Origin: Brevibacillus ruminantium
GTDB lineage: Bacteria; Bacillota; Bacilli; Brevibacillales; Brevibacillaceae
Length of the DNA stretch: 64,000 bases
Reading direction: 5' to 3'
Assembly (NCBI RefSeq): GCF_023746555.1
Contig: NZ_CP098755.1
Coordinates: forward strand, 710,001 to 774,000
In this document: in pieces, positions 32,411 to 44,199 of the stretch
Layout of the letters: every line of letters begins with the position of its first letter
How positions within the stretch are numbered: the first letter of the stretch is position 1
Position numbers and translations under genes: made by a program
The notes under the pieces: generated by a model
Told to the model about the DNA's origin: nothing
Databases searched by the model: none
What the model saw: only the letters and a program-made list of their open reading frames with translations

Positions 32411-33474
32411 AAATAAGAAACATGCTATTGGGGTGTACCCTGACTTTGGGTGTGATCGTGTCTGGATGCGGGAGTCCGTCATTAACCGGCGGAGAGATCG
32501 TAGGGAAGGTGCTGGCGGCGGAAAAGAACCAGCAGGACTCCTACGCAAGCGAAGCGAAGATGCGCAACTACGAGGGAGGACAATTGAAACAAGAAATCTC
32601 GGTTAACGAATGGTTTGACGCAGCGACGGGAAAACGCCTTGTCGAGACAACAACAGGGGATGAAGCAGCCACAGTGTTAAATGACGGCAAGCAGCTATTG
32701 ATCTACGAAAAGGGAAAGGATGTCGCCTATACGTTTGATCTGACCGGGAGCGGAGATATGCCTTCCCAAAAAGATCAGATCAAAAACTTCCTGGAAAATA
32801 TCAAGAATACGCACAAAGTCGATGTGATTGGGGAAGAAAAGCTGCTGGATCGGACGGTCACCCATATCAAAGCGACGCCGCAAGAAAAGGAAACCCTGTT
32901 TGGGAAGGCAGAGTTTTGGATCGATCAAAAAACGTGGCATGTCATGAAGTCGATTATGGAGAACGGCGATGCCAAAAGCGAAGTGGTCTATACGAAGATG
33001 GAGTGGAATCCGGCCTTCACCGAGAAGACCTTCCAAATCGAGCTTCCTCCCAACGTCAAAGTGACCCGGATGGAGGACGTCAATCCAGCCCAAAAAATCA
33101 CGCTGGAAGAGGCGCAGGCGGCGCTGGAAAAACCATTTCTGTATTGGGATCTTCCGGAGCTGAAGCAGGATATCGAGCTGAGTGACCTCAAAGGGGAGTT
33201 TCAGCGAAAAGAGCTGACGCTGTCCTATACCAAGGATGATGTGCCGTATGTAAGTCTCAGCATTTTTCCGGTGCCAAAGGATGATCCGTCACTGACCTTT
33301 CCAGGTAGTGAAAAAGTAACGATCCGCGGCAAGGAGGGATTGTATCTCAAAGATATTCAGTTCTTCATGTGGGATGAGGATGGCATGCGCTACTCTCTGG
33401 AGATTCAGCACCCTGACCTGAAAAAGGATGAGGTGCTGAAGCTGGCAGACAAGATGGTATCGACGAAAAAATAA
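32407..33474 (+). CDS. LolA/RseB-like lipoprotein, third gene of a two-component operon
   Basis: A 355-residue lipoprotein. The lipobox is VIVSGC (residues about 16-21), and residues about 30-215 resemble the LolA/RseB-type beta-sheet fold (EAKMRNYEGGQLKQEISVNE, a FWIDQKTWHVMK strand pair, a PP-NVKV end). A second domain follows (about 230-355), similar to DUF4367-type sensors. It starts at TTG 32407, coupled to the kinase stop codon by 4 bases. In this position it may modulate the kinase or be its main target. Similar proteins in Gram-positives bind lipids or envelope signals, but no function is assured. Confidence 0.65.
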   Translation: MKIRNMLLGCTLTLGVIVSGCGSPSLTGGEIVGKVLAAEKNQQDSYASEAKMRNYEGGQLKQEISVNEWFDAATGKRLVETTTGDEAATVLNDGKQLLIYEKGKDVAYTFDLTGSGDMPSQKDQIKNFLENIKNTHKVDVIGEEKLLDRTVTHIKATPQEKETLFGKAEFWIDQKTWHVMKSIMENGDAKSEVVYTKMEWNPAFTEKTFQIELPPNVKVTRMEDVNPAQKITLEEAQAALEKPFLYWDLPELKQDIELSDLKGEFQRKELTLSYTKDDVPYVSLSIFPVPKDDPSLTFPGSEKVTIRGKEGLYLKDIQFFMWDEDGMRYSLEIQHPDLKKDEVLKLADKMVSTKK

Positions 33475-33493
33475 TAACGGAAAAGAAGGGCAG

Positions 33494-33530
33494 GAAGGCT
33501 GTTGACTCGCAGGGGGCAACAGCCTTTCTC
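33494..33530 (+). terminator. Terminator after the two-component/lipoprotein operon
   Basis: AAGGCTGTT pairs with AACAGCCTT and is followed by TCTCC; the T-tract is short. Confidence 0.6.
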
Positions 33531-33599
33531 CGTTGGATTTTTATGGTAAGCTGAACTGGAGAAAACTGTGAGCCAGTTTCGATGAAAGTGGGTGACCCG

Positions 33600-33830
33600 A
33601 TGCGATTTTTCATCGTATTTGTCAGTATATACATCCTTATCTATCTCATCGCCAGTTTACCGGTCATGCTGGGCTGGGGAGTGGTGATTGATTTTACAGA
33701 ACAAGCAACGACCGGGCAAAAAGTGACGTCCTATATCGTAGAAGGATTACAAGCAAGCTGGGGCTGGAAGATGGTCTTTGCATGGCTGGCTTCGCTCGGC
33801 TTGATGTTGTGGAGGAGGACACGCTCGTGA
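33600..33830 (+). CDS. Small membrane protein of unknown function
   Basis: A 76-residue protein with two hydrophobic segments, residues about 3-25 (FFIVFVSIYILIYLIASL...) and about 52-68 (GWKMVFAWLASLGLML), and a basic end (WRRTRS). The ATG at 33600 has GGGTGACCC before it. Its stop overlaps the GTG start of the VanW gene by 3 bases, so they are co-translated. I do not recognise the family. Confidence 0.6.
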   Translation: MRFFIVFVSIYILIYLIASLPVMLGWGVVIDFTEQATTGQKVTSYIVEGLQASWGWKMVFAWLASLGLMLWRRTRS

Positions 33831-34636
33831 AACCAATCAAGCGCAGCCGATTGCGGCTTGTGGCTGGCATCCACTACTACCGATGGAAGCGTTATGGACA
33901 GTGGCTGATCAACAGAAAGAGCTTTGCCAAAGAGAAAAGGGAGGAGCAGCTGCCCTGCCTGCACAAACGACATCAAACACCGCTGCTGCGCCGACTGAAG
34001 GATGTAGAGATGTGGATGCAGCATAACAAAATCACCAATCTGCGCATCGCCGCAAAGCGTTTGAATGGCATCGTGATTCAACCAGGCGAGACATTTTCGT
34101 ACTGGAAGCTGATCGGAAAACCGACGCGGCGAAAAGGCTATCTGGACGGCATGCTGCTGTCCCATGGACGGGTGCTGTCTGGTGTGGGCGGGGGATTGTG
34201 CCAGCTTTCCAACCTGATTTACTGGATGACGCTGTTTACGCCGCTTATCGTCACAGAGCGTCATCGGCACAGCTATGATGTGTTCCCCGATTCCCGGCGA
34301 ACACAGCCGTTTGGCAGCGGAGCCACCTGCTTTTACAACTACCTCGATTTGCAGATCACCAATCCGACCCAGCAAGCCTTTCAATTATGTCTCTCGCTGA
34401 CCGATGCCGATCTGGCAGGCGAATGGCGAGCAGAGCTTCCGCCCACGAGACGGTATGAGGTGTATGAAAAAAAGCACTGGATCACGCCGGCCATCTGGGG
34501 TGGCTATGAGCGCCACAATCTCTTGTACCGGCGCGTTTACGATCTGGAGGGGACGTTCATCGAAGACGAGTTCATTACGGAAAATCACGCCTTTATGATG
34601 TATGAGCCGCTACTGCCAGAGGCTGCTCGCGGCTGA
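33827..34636 (+). CDS. VanW family protein
   Basis: A 269-residue protein with a VanW domain: GIVIQPGETFSYWKLIGKPT, LDGMLLSHGRVLSGVGGGLC, QLSNLIYWMTLF and the following HSYDVFPDSRRTQPFGSGAT. VanW occurs in some vancomycin-resistance clusters and in many free-standing envelope genes; its role is not established. It begins at GTG 33827 behind GGAGGAGG. The stretch 34637-34869 to pcrA shows no further gene. Confidence 0.85.
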   Translation: MKPIKRSRLRLVAGIHYYRWKRYGQWLINRKSFAKEKREEQLPCLHKRHQTPLLRRLKDVEMWMQHNKITNLRIAAKRLNGIVIQPGETFSYWKLIGKPTRRKGYLDGMLLSHGRVLSGVGGGLCQLSNLIYWMTLFTPLIVTERHRHSYDVFPDSRRTQPFGSGATCFYNYLDLQITNPTQQAFQLCLSLTDADLAGEWRAELPPTRRYEVYEKKHWITPAIWGGYERHNLLYRRVYDLEGTFIEDEFITENHAFMMYEPLLPEAARG

Positions 34637-34869
34637 CGGGCGTGTCCTGGCCGGGGTCATGCCCTGTTCGGAGTCATGCACCGCCGCTGACAGAAGCTTT
34701 CCGTTAGCAGTCGAAAAGATTCCAATAAATGGAATTTCCTGTTTACTCTCTTTGCCAGCATTAGGGCCCCTGGTTTCACTGGCACTCTCCTGCGATCTGT
34801 GAGAAAATAGGAACATATGCTTTCGTTCGGGAGCGTTTTTGAGAGGCAGGAAAGGTGGAAGTTATACAT

Positions 34870-37200
34870 ATGTCTACAGTTGACCGAATTATCGCCGGAC
34901 TGAATCCGCAGCAGCGGGAAGCGGTCCTGACCACGGAAGGGCCGGTATTGATCCTGGCCGGGGCGGGCAGTGGAAAGACCAAGGTGCTGACACAGCGTAT
35001 CGCCTATCTGATCCAGGAAAAAAGAGTGGCGCCATGGAGCATTCTCGCCATTACCTTTACCAACAAAGCCGCCCGTGAAATGCAAAACCGGGTTGCTGCC
35101 ATCATCGGCCGTGAAGCAGAGGATGCCTGGATTTCCACATTTCACTCGCTTTGCGTTCGCATCCTCCGAAGAGATATCGACCGTCTGGGCATCAATCGCA
35201 GCTTTTCCATCCTCGATGCCGGCGATCAGCTCTCTGTCATCAAGCAATGTCTCAAAGAGCTGAACATCGACCCCAAGCAATACGAACCACGGGGACTTTT
35301 AGCCGCCATCAGCGGGGCCAAAAACGAGCTGATTGACCCGCTTCGCTACTCCCAGACAGCAGGGGACGCCTTTTCGATGGTTGTCGCCAAGGTGTATGAA
35401 TTGTACCAGAAGAAGCTGAAAAACAATCAGTCCCTCGATTTTGACGATCTGATCATGACCACCGTCCGGCTGTTCAAGGAAGTGCCGGAGGTTCTCGAAT
35501 ACTACCAGAAAAAATTCCGCTACATTCATGTAGATGAGTATCAGGATACCAACCGTGCCCAGTACATGCTGATCTCGATGCTGGCCGATCAATTCCGCAA
35601 CATTTGCTGCGTCGGCGATGCTGACCAGAGTATTTACAAATGGCGCGGTGCCGATATATCTATCATTTTGAACTTTGAGAAGGACTACCCCGAGGCCAAA
35701 CTGATCAAACTGGAGCAAAACTACCGTTCCACCAAAACTATCTTGCAAGCGGCTAACCAGGTAATCGCAAACAACGTGCTGCGCAAGGAGAAAAATCTCT
35801 GGACCGATAATCAAAGCGGAGAGAAAATTGCTTGCTTCCAGGCTGATTCCGAGCATGATGAAGCGTATTTTATCGTCGATACGATCAAGCGGCAGATGGC
35901 GGAATACAAAAGATATGACAAGTTTGCGGTCCTCTACCGGACGAATGCCCAGTCCCGTGTGATCGAGGAAGTGTTCATCAAATCGAATATTCCCTACACG
36001 ATCGTCGGCGGCACGAAGTTCTACGACCGCAAAGAGATCAAGGATATTCTGGCCTATCTGCGGGTGATCTCCAATCCCGATGACGATATCAGTCTGACGC
36101 GGATTATCAACGTACCGAAGCGAAACATCGGGGATACTACCGTAGAAAAGCTGCAAGCCTATGCAAATGCACACGGACAATCCCTGTACGGAGCGATTCA
36201 GGAAGCCGGATACATGGGCCTTCCCGCCCGGGCAACCAATGCGATTCTCTCGTTTTCTGATCTGATCACAAACCTGATGCAGATGACCGATTACTTGTCG
36301 GTAACGGAGCTGGTGGAAGAAGTGCTGAAGCGGACCGGCTACCGGGAAATGCTGAAAGAAGAGAAAACGCTGGAATCCGCTGCGCGTCTGGAGAATATCG
36401 AGGAGCTGTTGTCCGTTACGCAGGAGTTTGAGAAGAAAAACGAGGATAAGAGCCTGGTCGCCTTCCTGACCGATTTGGCATTGGTTGCAGATATCGATTC
36501 CCTGCTGGAAGACGGACAGACGGAAGAAGAGGTGTCCGCAGAGGGGCAGGTTGTCCTGATGACACTGCACAGCGCGAAGGGTCTCGAATTCCCTGTTGTC
36601 TTTTTGGCAGGGATGGAGGAAGGGGTATTCCCGCACAGCCGCTCCCTGTTTGACAATACGGAGATGGAAGAAGAGCGTCGCCTCGCTTACGTGGGCATTA
36701 CCCGTGCAGAGGAGCGGCTCTATCTGACATCGGCGCGGATGCGCACCCTGTTTGGCCGCACGAATGTCAATGCTCCCTCCCGTTTCTTAAAAGAGATTCC
36801 GGCCGAATTGCTGGAAGGCAATCTGGACGTGGAGTCCGGCGGTATGGGCGGCGGCTCCTTTGGCGGACGCGGGTACGGCTCGCGTGACGGGTTTGGCCGT
36901 TCGTTCGCAGGCGGGCAGTCTGGTCCAGGAGCCAAAACAGCCTTTGGCGAGCGGGGCACAGCAGGAGTCTCTGCTTTCTCCAGACCGGCCCAGACCGCTC
37001 CAGGCAAGCTGCAGGGTCATGGCGGCGGCGCAGGAATCGCTTGGAAGGTAGGGGATAAAGTGAAGCATGCCAAGTGGGGTGTCGGAACCGTGGTCAAAGT
37101 AAAAGGAAGCGGAGACGATACGGAACTGGACATCGCTTTCCCCAGCCCGACCGGGATCAAAAAGCTGCTTGCCAAATTTGCACCAATTGAACGTGGGTAG
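34870..37200 (+). CDS. pcrA: ATP-dependent DNA helicase PcrA (UvrD/Rep superfamily 1)
   Basis: A 776-residue 3'-5' helicase for repair, rolling-circle replication and removal of proteins from DNA. Motifs run in order: [19 protein letters not shown] (I), [12 protein letters not shown] (Ia), [12 protein letters not shown] (II), [14 protein letters not shown] (III), [11 protein letters not shown] (IV), [20 protein letters not shown] (V), and [12 protein letters not shown] (VI). A Gly-rich linker (about 655-715) leads to a C-terminal Tudor-like domain ([18 protein letters not shown]) that binds RNA polymerase in PcrA. I use ATG 34870; a GTG five codons earlier is possible. It is followed by ligA at 26 bases. 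Confidence 0.97.
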   Translation: MSTVDRIIAGLNPQQREAVLTTEGPVLILAGAGSGKTKVLTQRIAYLIQEKRVAPWSILAITFTNKAAREMQNRVAAIIGREAEDAWISTFHSLCVRILRRDIDRLGINRSFSILDAGDQLSVIKQCLKELNIDPKQYEPRGLLAAISGAKNELIDPLRYSQTAGDAFSMVVAKVYELYQKKLKNNQSLDFDDLIMTTVRLFKEVPEVLEYYQKKFRYIHVDEYQDTNRAQYMLISMLADQFRNICCVGDADQSIYKWRGADISIILNFEKDYPEAKLIKLEQNYRSTKTILQAANQVIANNVLRKEKNLWTDNQSGEKIACFQADSEHDEAYFIVDTIKRQMAEYKRYDKFAVLYRTNAQSRVIEEVFIKSNIPYTIVGGTKFYDRKEIKDILAYLRVISNPDDDISLTRIINVPKRNIGDTTVEKLQAYANAHGQSLYGAIQEAGYMGLPARATNAILSFSDLITNLMQMTDYLSVTELVEEVLKRTGYREMLKEEKTLESAARLENIEELLSVTQEFEKKNEDKSLVAFLTDLALVADIDSLLEDGQTEEEVSAEGQVVLMTLHSAKGLEFPVVFLAGMEEGVFPHSRSLFDNTEMEEERRLAYVGITRAEERLYLTSARMRTLFGRTNVNAPSRFLKEIPAELLEGNLDVESGGMGGGSFGGRGYGSRDGFGRSFAGGQSGPGAKTAFGERGTAGVSAFSRPAQTAPGKLQGHGGGAGIAWKVGDKVKHAKWGVGTVVKVKGSGDDTELDIAFPSPTGIKKLLAKFAPIERG

Positions 37201-37211
37201 GAATCGAATAG

Positions 37212-39242
<2,031 letters not shown>

Positions 39243-39285
39243 GCGAAAGCCAGCTTGGGAGAGAACGGGAAGGAGTGTAGTGGGC

Positions 39286-40164
39286 ATGAAAGGCTTGCTG
39301 CAATGGGGAATGATCTTGATGGCTTGGGTGCTTTTAGCCGGGTGCAGTGAGAGCGGGCGCAACAAGCCAGCTCCACCACCTGTCACGGCAGCGTCATCGA
39401 CGGGAGATCTTACCTACCGGGACGTTCTGCAGTTGGGAGGAGTCATACACAATGTTTCCATGACATCGGACGCACAGCAGATCTGGGTGGGAACTCACGC
39501 TGGTTTATACAGCTCTGCTGGCGGTGGGTTATGGGGATTGCTTTCCCCGCAGTTGGAGCAGCAAGATGTAACCGGGTGGTTTGTCGACCCCAAAAACGCT
39601 GATCTGATCTTCGCCGCCGGGAAAAACGGGGTGCTCAGCTCCAACGACCGAGGCCAAAGCTGGACCCAATTGGGAAAAGGTTTGCCAAAGTCGGCCGAAA
39701 TCCGCAGCTTTGCGGGAACGCGTGAAGGGGAGCAGCTTCGGCTGTTTGCTTTTGTCGCCGGGGAAGGGATCTACCAGTCATCTGATGCCGGGGGCGAATG
39801 GAAGCTGTGGCTCCCGCTGGATCAGGAAGTTTATGCCATGGATTTTGATCCGGTGGAAAACCGCTTATATGTGGCTGCCCAGTTCAGTCTGTTGTATCAT
39901 GAGGATGGAGAATGGAAGACAGAAGTCGTTCCTGACGTCCAGCAGGTGTATTCACTGTCGGTAGACAGCCAAGGCATTTTGGCCGTAGCAACCGATCAGG
40001 GGATTATGGAAAAAGTAAACGGCGAATGGAAGCAGCTCGATGCCAGATCGCCGGAAACATTGATTGTCATCGCACCAGGGGCAGGCAAATACCAATGGGT
40101 CGGTATCGGTGAATCTGCATTTGTTTATACATTATCAGACGATAAGTGGAAAAAGTGGAACTAA
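39286..40164 (+). CDS. Lipoprotein with Ycf48/sortilin-like beta-propeller
   Basis: A 292-residue lipoprotein. The signal peptide ends in VLLAGCS (about residues 15-21). Repeats of the BNR/photosystem-assembly type follow: QIWVGTHAGLYSSAGGG, LIFAAGKNGVLSSNDRGQSW, LFAFVAGEGIYQSSDAGGEW. These predict a beta-propeller outside the membrane. The function is unknown. An alternative GTG start at 39280 is closer to the AAGGAG site. It lies between ligA and camS and is separated from camS by a terminator. Confidence 0.75.
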   Translation: MKGLLQWGMILMAWVLLAGCSESGRNKPAPPPVTAASSTGDLTYRDVLQLGGVIHNVSMTSDAQQIWVGTHAGLYSSAGGGLWGLLSPQLEQQDVTGWFVDPKNADLIFAAGKNGVLSSNDRGQSWTQLGKGLPKSAEIRSFAGTREGEQLRLFAFVAGEGIYQSSDAGGEWKLWLPLDQEVYAMDFDPVENRLYVAAQFSLLYHEDGEWKTEVVPDVQQVYSLSVDSQGILAVATDQGIMEKVNGEWKQLDARSPETLIVIAPGAGKYQWVGIGESAFVYTLSDDKWKKWN

Positions 40165-40177
40165 TACGTAAAACGTA

Positions 40178-40198
40178 AAGAGGCTCCGGCCTCTTTTG
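40178..40198 (+). terminator. Terminator after the propeller lipoprotein gene
   Basis: AAGAGGC-TCCG-GCCTCTT hairpin followed by TTG; the stem itself ends in T. Confidence 0.65.
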
Positions 40199-40219
40199 TC
40201 CTGTAAGGAGTAGGAATAA

Positions 40220-41290
40220 ATGAAAACAAAACGATGGATATACATGTTTCCGCTGGTATTGATGCTCGCTTTGACGGCTTCAGGCTGTTCTCTTCTGCCC
40301 GGTGGAAAGCCAACGGAAGATTTACAGCCTGCAATTCCTTCCCTGTCTCCTGTGGTGGAGGTTTCGGAAGATTACTATGGCAGCATCTCGCCGTATTCGC
40401 CCAATCAGACCCGAGGGATGTTGTCCGGGACAGGCTATCGAATCGATTTCAGCCACCTGGAGCTGGGCTTGATGGAGATCGCTCGTGATACGTTCCCGAC
40501 CACGGATTATCTGTTTCAGGAAGGACAATTGATCACCCGCGATCAGGTGAAGGATTGGATCGCTCAGGAAAAGGCCGGGGCGCCCAACAGCAAGCGCAAA
40601 ACCAGCACACTGGTCCACGTCCTGGAGCATGATTATCTCAGCAAGGACAAGCAGCAGTTGGCCGGAATGGTGGTCGGACTATCATTGACGCCGCTCTACC
40701 AGGATGCCACCGGTCAAAACAAAAACTATACGCTGGATGAACTTCGGGCGAAAGGGCAGCAGTTGGCAGCGAAAATTGTGCAGACCATCCGCGCCAACTC
40801 AACGGAAGTGCCGATTGTCGTTGCCCTGTATCAGGTGCCAGAGCAAAACTCCTCACTGGTACCGGGCCGATTCATCATGTCGGGTACCGTTCATGCGAAT
40901 GAAGCGAGCGTATCCAAATGGCAGCCGATCGACGAAGCGTTCTACCTGTTTCCGAGCAGCGATGTGGAAAAAGCCTATCCGCAGCAATCGCTGCAGTTCA
41001 ATGAAAAGCTGAAGCGGCGCATACAGGGGGCTTTCAATGAGTTTATCGGCGTAACCGGAGTAGGCCGTTTCATGGGCGGCAAGCTGACAGAAATGACGAT
41101 CACCGCAATCGCAGAATACGATTCCCGAACCGAGGTCCTGCAATTTACTCAGTTTGCGGCAGCAGCGATTGACCAGGCGTTTGATAAAAATGTCCATGTC
41201 AATCTATACGTGCAAACCATCAATCAGCCGTTGGCTATTTACATCCGCCCAGCCAATGGAGATCCGTACATGCATATTTACAGAAAATAA
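40220..41290 (+). CDS. camS: CamS-family lipoprotein (sex pheromone cAM373 precursor-like)
   Basis: A 356-residue lipoprotein of the CamS family, with lipobox LTASGC at about residues 18-23. The family body includes YYGSISPYSPNQTRGMLSGT, RIDFSHLELGLMEIARDTF, LEHDYLSKDKQQLAGMVVGL and a C-terminal INQPLAIYIRPANGDPYMHI. In staphylococci and enterococci the signal peptide of CamS yields a mating pheromone; the mature protein's role is unknown. In B. subtilis the homologue yerH follows ligA, as here except for the inserted lipoprotein gene. A terminator follows. Confidence 0.92.
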   Translation: MKTKRWIYMFPLVLMLALTASGCSLLPGGKPTEDLQPAIPSLSPVVEVSEDYYGSISPYSPNQTRGMLSGTGYRIDFSHLELGLMEIARDTFPTTDYLFQEGQLITRDQVKDWIAQEKAGAPNSKRKTSTLVHVLEHDYLSKDKQQLAGMVVGLSLTPLYQDATGQNKNYTLDELRAKGQQLAAKIVQTIRANSTEVPIVVALYQVPEQNSSLVPGRFIMSGTVHANEASVSKWQPIDEAFYLFPSSDVEKAYPQQSLQFNEKLKRRIQGAFNEFIGVTGVGRFMGGKLTEMTITAIAEYDSRTEVLQFTQFAAAAIDQAFDKNVHVNLYVQTINQPLAIYIRPANGDPYMHIYRK

Positions 41291-41299
41291 CAAATTGAT

Positions 41300-41341
41300 A
41301 ACACCTTGTCTTGCTCGTTGGAGAGACAGGGTGTTTTTTTA
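41300..41341 (+). terminator. Terminator after camS
   Basis: AACACCTTGTCT pairs with AGACAGGGTGTT and is followed by a run of seven T. Confidence 0.85.
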
Positions 41342-41473
41342 AGCATATTTGTCAATGAGTGTTCAAGTTTATGCACACATCTGTTCATTTTGGGTAACCG
41401 AAGAAAGCCTGTTGTTTTCCGAGAAAAATGCAAACACTAACCCGGGAAGAAGAATCTGCAGTTTGCAGCCAAA

Positions 41474-41491
41474 TTGGTATGATCCTTGCAT
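41474..41491 (+). promoter_or_regulatory. Sigma-54 (SigL) promoter of rocA
   Basis: TTGGTAT-GATCC-TTGCAT gives the -24 GG and -12 GC dinucleotides with exactly 10 bases between them, as in sigma-54 promoters. It lies 50 bases before the rocA start. In B. subtilis rocA is transcribed by SigL with the activator RocR. An inverted pair TGCAAA (41430-41435) / TTTGCA (41462-41467) just upstream might belong to an activator site. Confidence 0.7.
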
Positions 41492-41540
41492 ATACATTTG
41501 GATGAGAAGTTTGGAAGAAAACGATAGGGAGGCGTTCTCG

Positions 41541-43088
41541 ATGCAAGTGGAATTCAAAAACGAACCATTTACCAATTTTAGCTTGCCGGAAAATAAAAAG
41601 GCATTTCAAGAAGCTCTCGCCAAAGTAGAAAGCGAACTGGGTCGCGAATATGATCTGATCATCGGTGGGGAGCGCATCAAAACGGAAAAAAAATCCCGCT
41701 CCATCAACCCTTCCAATACAGAGCAAGTGATCGGGGTTGTATCTCAGGCTGATCAGGCGTTGGCGGAGAAGGCGATCCAGACCGCTGCACAAACCTTTGA
41801 GAGCTGGAAAGCTGTACCTGCACAAGCACGTTCCCGTTACCTCTACAAAGCGGCAGCGATTATGCGCCGCCGCAAGCATGAGTTCTCCGCATGGCTGGTA
41901 AAAGAAGCAGGAAAAAGCTGGGCAGAAGCAGATGCGGATACAGCAGAAGCGATCGACTTCATGGAGTACTACGGCCGTCAAATGGATAAATTGGCGGAGC
42001 GCCATCCATTGACACGCATCCCGGATGAAGACAACGAGCTGTACTATGTACCGCTTGGCGTCGGAATCGTGATTCCTCCGTGGAACTTCCCGCTGGCGAT
42101 CATGGTCGGTATGACGACTGCGGCGCTGGTAGCCGGAAATACGGTTGTCCTCAAGCCAGCTTCCACCACGCCGGTCATCGCGGCGAAGTTCATGGAAATT
42201 CTCGAAGACGCAGGAGTTCCGGCAGGTGTCGTGAACTTCGTACCAGGCTCCGGCAGCGAGATCGGTGACTACTTGGTTGAGCATACGCTGACTCGTTTTA
42301 TCAGCTTTACCGGCTCCCGCGATGTCGGTCTGCGCATCAACGAACTGGCAGCCAAACATCGTCCGGGTCAAAAATGGATGAAGCGCCTGGTAGCGGAAAT
42401 GGGCGGTAAAGACTCCATCGTAGTTGACAATGATTGCGATCTGGAAATGGCTGCACAAGCGATTGTCGCGTCTGCCTTTGGTTTCTCCGGCCAAAAATGC
42501 TCCGCATGCTCGCGCGCAATCGTACACGCAGATGTGTATGACCAAGTGCTCAACCGTGTCGTAGAGCTGACCAAACCGTTGACAGTGGGCGATGTAGTAA
42601 ACCCTGACTTCTACACGGGTCCGGTCGTCGATGACAAAGCACAGAAGAAAATTCTCGAGTATATCGAAATCGGGAAAAAAGAAGGCAAGCTGATGGTTGG
42701 CGGAGAAAAAGGGCCAGATAACGGCTACTACGTCATGCCGACGGTTTTTGCTGATCTCGATCCGCAAGCGCGCATTATGCAGGAAGAGATTTTTGGTCCT
42801 GTGGTTGCATTCTGCAAAGCAAACGACTTTGATCATGCGCTGGAAATCGCCAACAATACCGAGTATGGCTTGACTGGATCTGTATTCAGCCGCAACCGTG
42901 CTCATCTGGAAAAAGCGCGCACGGAATTCCACGTGGGCAACCTGTATTTCAACCGTAAATGTACAGGTGCCTTGGTCGGCGTGCATCCATTTGGCGGATT
43001 CAACATGTCGGGTACTGACTCCAAAGCGGGCGGACCGGACTACCTCCTGCTGTTCACGCAAGCCAAACTGGTTTCGGAAAAACTGTAA
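41541..43088 (+). CDS. rocA: L-glutamate gamma-semialdehyde (delta-1-pyrroline-5-carboxylate) dehydrogenase
   Basis: A 515-residue NAD-dependent aldehyde dehydrogenase that turns pyrroline-5-carboxylate into glutamate, the last step of proline and arginine breakdown. The cofactor and catalytic motifs are [34 protein letters not shown], the Glu in [13 protein letters not shown] and the Cys in [13 protein letters not shown]. The start ATG 41541 has GGGAGG upstream; the length fits the RocA/PruA type in which PutA is separate. The promoter is of the sigma-54 type. Confidence 0.95.
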   Translation: MQVEFKNEPFTNFSLPENKKAFQEALAKVESELGREYDLIIGGERIKTEKKSRSINPSNTEQVIGVVSQADQALAEKAIQTAAQTFESWKAVPAQARSRYLYKAAAIMRRRKHEFSAWLVKEAGKSWAEADADTAEAIDFMEYYGRQMDKLAERHPLTRIPDEDNELYYVPLGVGIVIPPWNFPLAIMVGMTTAALVAGNTVVLKPASTTPVIAAKFMEILEDAGVPAGVVNFVPGSGSEIGDYLVEHTLTRFISFTGSRDVGLRINELAAKHRPGQKWMKRLVAEMGGKDSIVVDNDCDLEMAAQAIVASAFGFSGQKCSACSRAIVHADVYDQVLNRVVELTKPLTVGDVVNPDFYTGPVVDDKAQKKILEYIEIGKKEGKLMVGGEKGPDNGYYVMPTVFADLDPQARIMQEEIFGPVVAFCKANDFDHALEIANNTEYGLTGSVFSRNRAHLEKARTEFHVGNLYFNRKCTGALVGVHPFGGFNMSGTDSKAGGPDYLLLFTQAKLVSEKL

Positions 43089-43106
43089 GGACCCGCTTCC
43101 TTTCCG

Positions 43107-43142
43107 GAAAAAAGCCGCCTGTTGATCAGGTGGCTTTTTTTA
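43107..43142 (+). terminator. Terminator after rocA
   Basis: AAAAAAGCCGCCTG pairs with CAGGTGGCTTTTTT; A- and T-tracts on both sides. Confidence 0.88.
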
Positions 43143-43233
43143 CCTTTCCAGGACGTATGCTGGATACGCGAGTTTCTCCCCGTTTTTGCTCACACTACAT
43201 AAAAAGCGAGCACGTCAAAGGCGGGTGAGACAG

Positions 43234-44199
43234 ATGGTTTCTTATTTAATTCCGGGTTTATCGGCATTCTGCCTCGTATGGCTGCTGATGCCTGTGGCCA
43301 GAGTGGTGGCGTTGAAGGCAAAATTGCTGGATCTTCCCCGAGGGCGAAAAAGTCACGCGCAGCCCATGCCGCTTTCCGGGGGACTGGCTATGTTCGCCGG
43401 AGTGGCGGCAGTGTCCATTTTTTTTGCAGGGGTGCAAAAACTGGTGGCTGTTTTGCTTGGCGGCAGTCTGCTCCTGGTGGCCGTGGGCTGGTTGGATGAT
43501 ACTTACAAAACGAGGGGAAAAGACTTTCCTGCGCTGCCCAAGCTGTTGATGCAGCTACTGGCCGGACTGCTGGCTTTCGCGAGCGGCATCCGTTTTCGCG
43601 GGCTGGGATTTTCATGGATTGGCGGGGAAGCGGGGGACTATTATCTCTTTCCCTTATGGCTTTCCTGTTTGGCCACGCTTCTCTGGATCACCGGCCTGAT
43701 CAACATGATCAACTTTTTGGACGGGGTTGATGGTCTGGCCGCAGGTGCCACGGTATTTTCGGCCATTACTCTGTTTTTTCTGGCATATGTGAAAGGGCAG
43801 GGATTGACGGCGTTGGTGGCGATTGTACTTGCAGGGGCTGCTCTTGGATTTTTGCGGTTTAACTTTTTTCCGGCGAAAATGTTTATGGGCGACACAGGCT
43901 CCATGTTTCTCGGCTATGCCCTGGCATTGGTCTCTCTGGAGGGTGCGATGAAGGGGGCGACTCTGATTACGTTGGTTGTCACTGTTCTGGCACTGGGTCT
44001 CCCCGTGATCGATACAGTCCAGGTGATGGTCAGCAGGGCGATGGCTGGCTCGCCGATGTATCAAGCAGACCGCCGACATGTTCACCATCGATTGATGTCA
44101 CTGGGCTTGTCCGCCAAACAAACGGTCGTGATTCTCTATCTGGTCAGCTTTCTCTTCTCTGCTCTGTCGCTGCTCTTGTTTTTCTGGATTATTCCATAG
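43234..44199 (+). CDS. Undecaprenyl-phosphate glycosyl-1-phosphate transferase (MraY/WecA/TagO family)
   Basis: A 321-residue polytopic membrane enzyme that loads a sugar-1-phosphate, probably N-acetylglucosamine, on undecaprenyl phosphate to start teichoic acid or other cell-wall polymer synthesis. Motifs: LDLPRGRKSHAQPMPLSGGL, the DDT of GWLDDTYKTRGKDF, NMINFLDGVDGLAAG, and MFMGDTGSMFLGYAL. HHR near the end is part of RRHVHHRLM, typical of TagO/WecA rather than MraY. ATG 43234 follows GGGTGAG. Its stop overlaps the convergent GGDEF gene by 11 bases. Confidence 0.9.
   Translation: MVSYLIPGLSAFCLVWLLMPVARVVALKAKLLDLPRGRKSHAQPMPLSGGLAMFAGVAAVSIFFAGVQKLVAVLLGGSLLLVAVGWLDDTYKTRGKDFPALPKLLMQLLAGLLAFASGIRFRGLGFSWIGGEAGDYYLFPLWLSCLATLLWITGLINMINFLDGVDGLAAGATVFSAITLFFLAYVKGQGLTALVAIVLAGAALGFLRFNFFPAKMFMGDTGSMFLGYALALVSLEGAMKGATLITLVVTVLALGLPVIDTVQVMVSRAMAGSPMYQADRRHVHHRLMSLGLSAKQTVVILYLVSFLFSALSLLLFFWIIP

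Noticed and set aside
35299-36636. 445-codon minus-strand frame opposite pcrA
   Set aside because: Shadow of the helicase gene, without start signals or a protein family.
41385-43061. 558-codon open frame on the minus strand opposite rocA
   Set aside because: It is an antisense shadow of a strongly biased GC-rich gene; the translation has no recognisable domain and no ribosome site.
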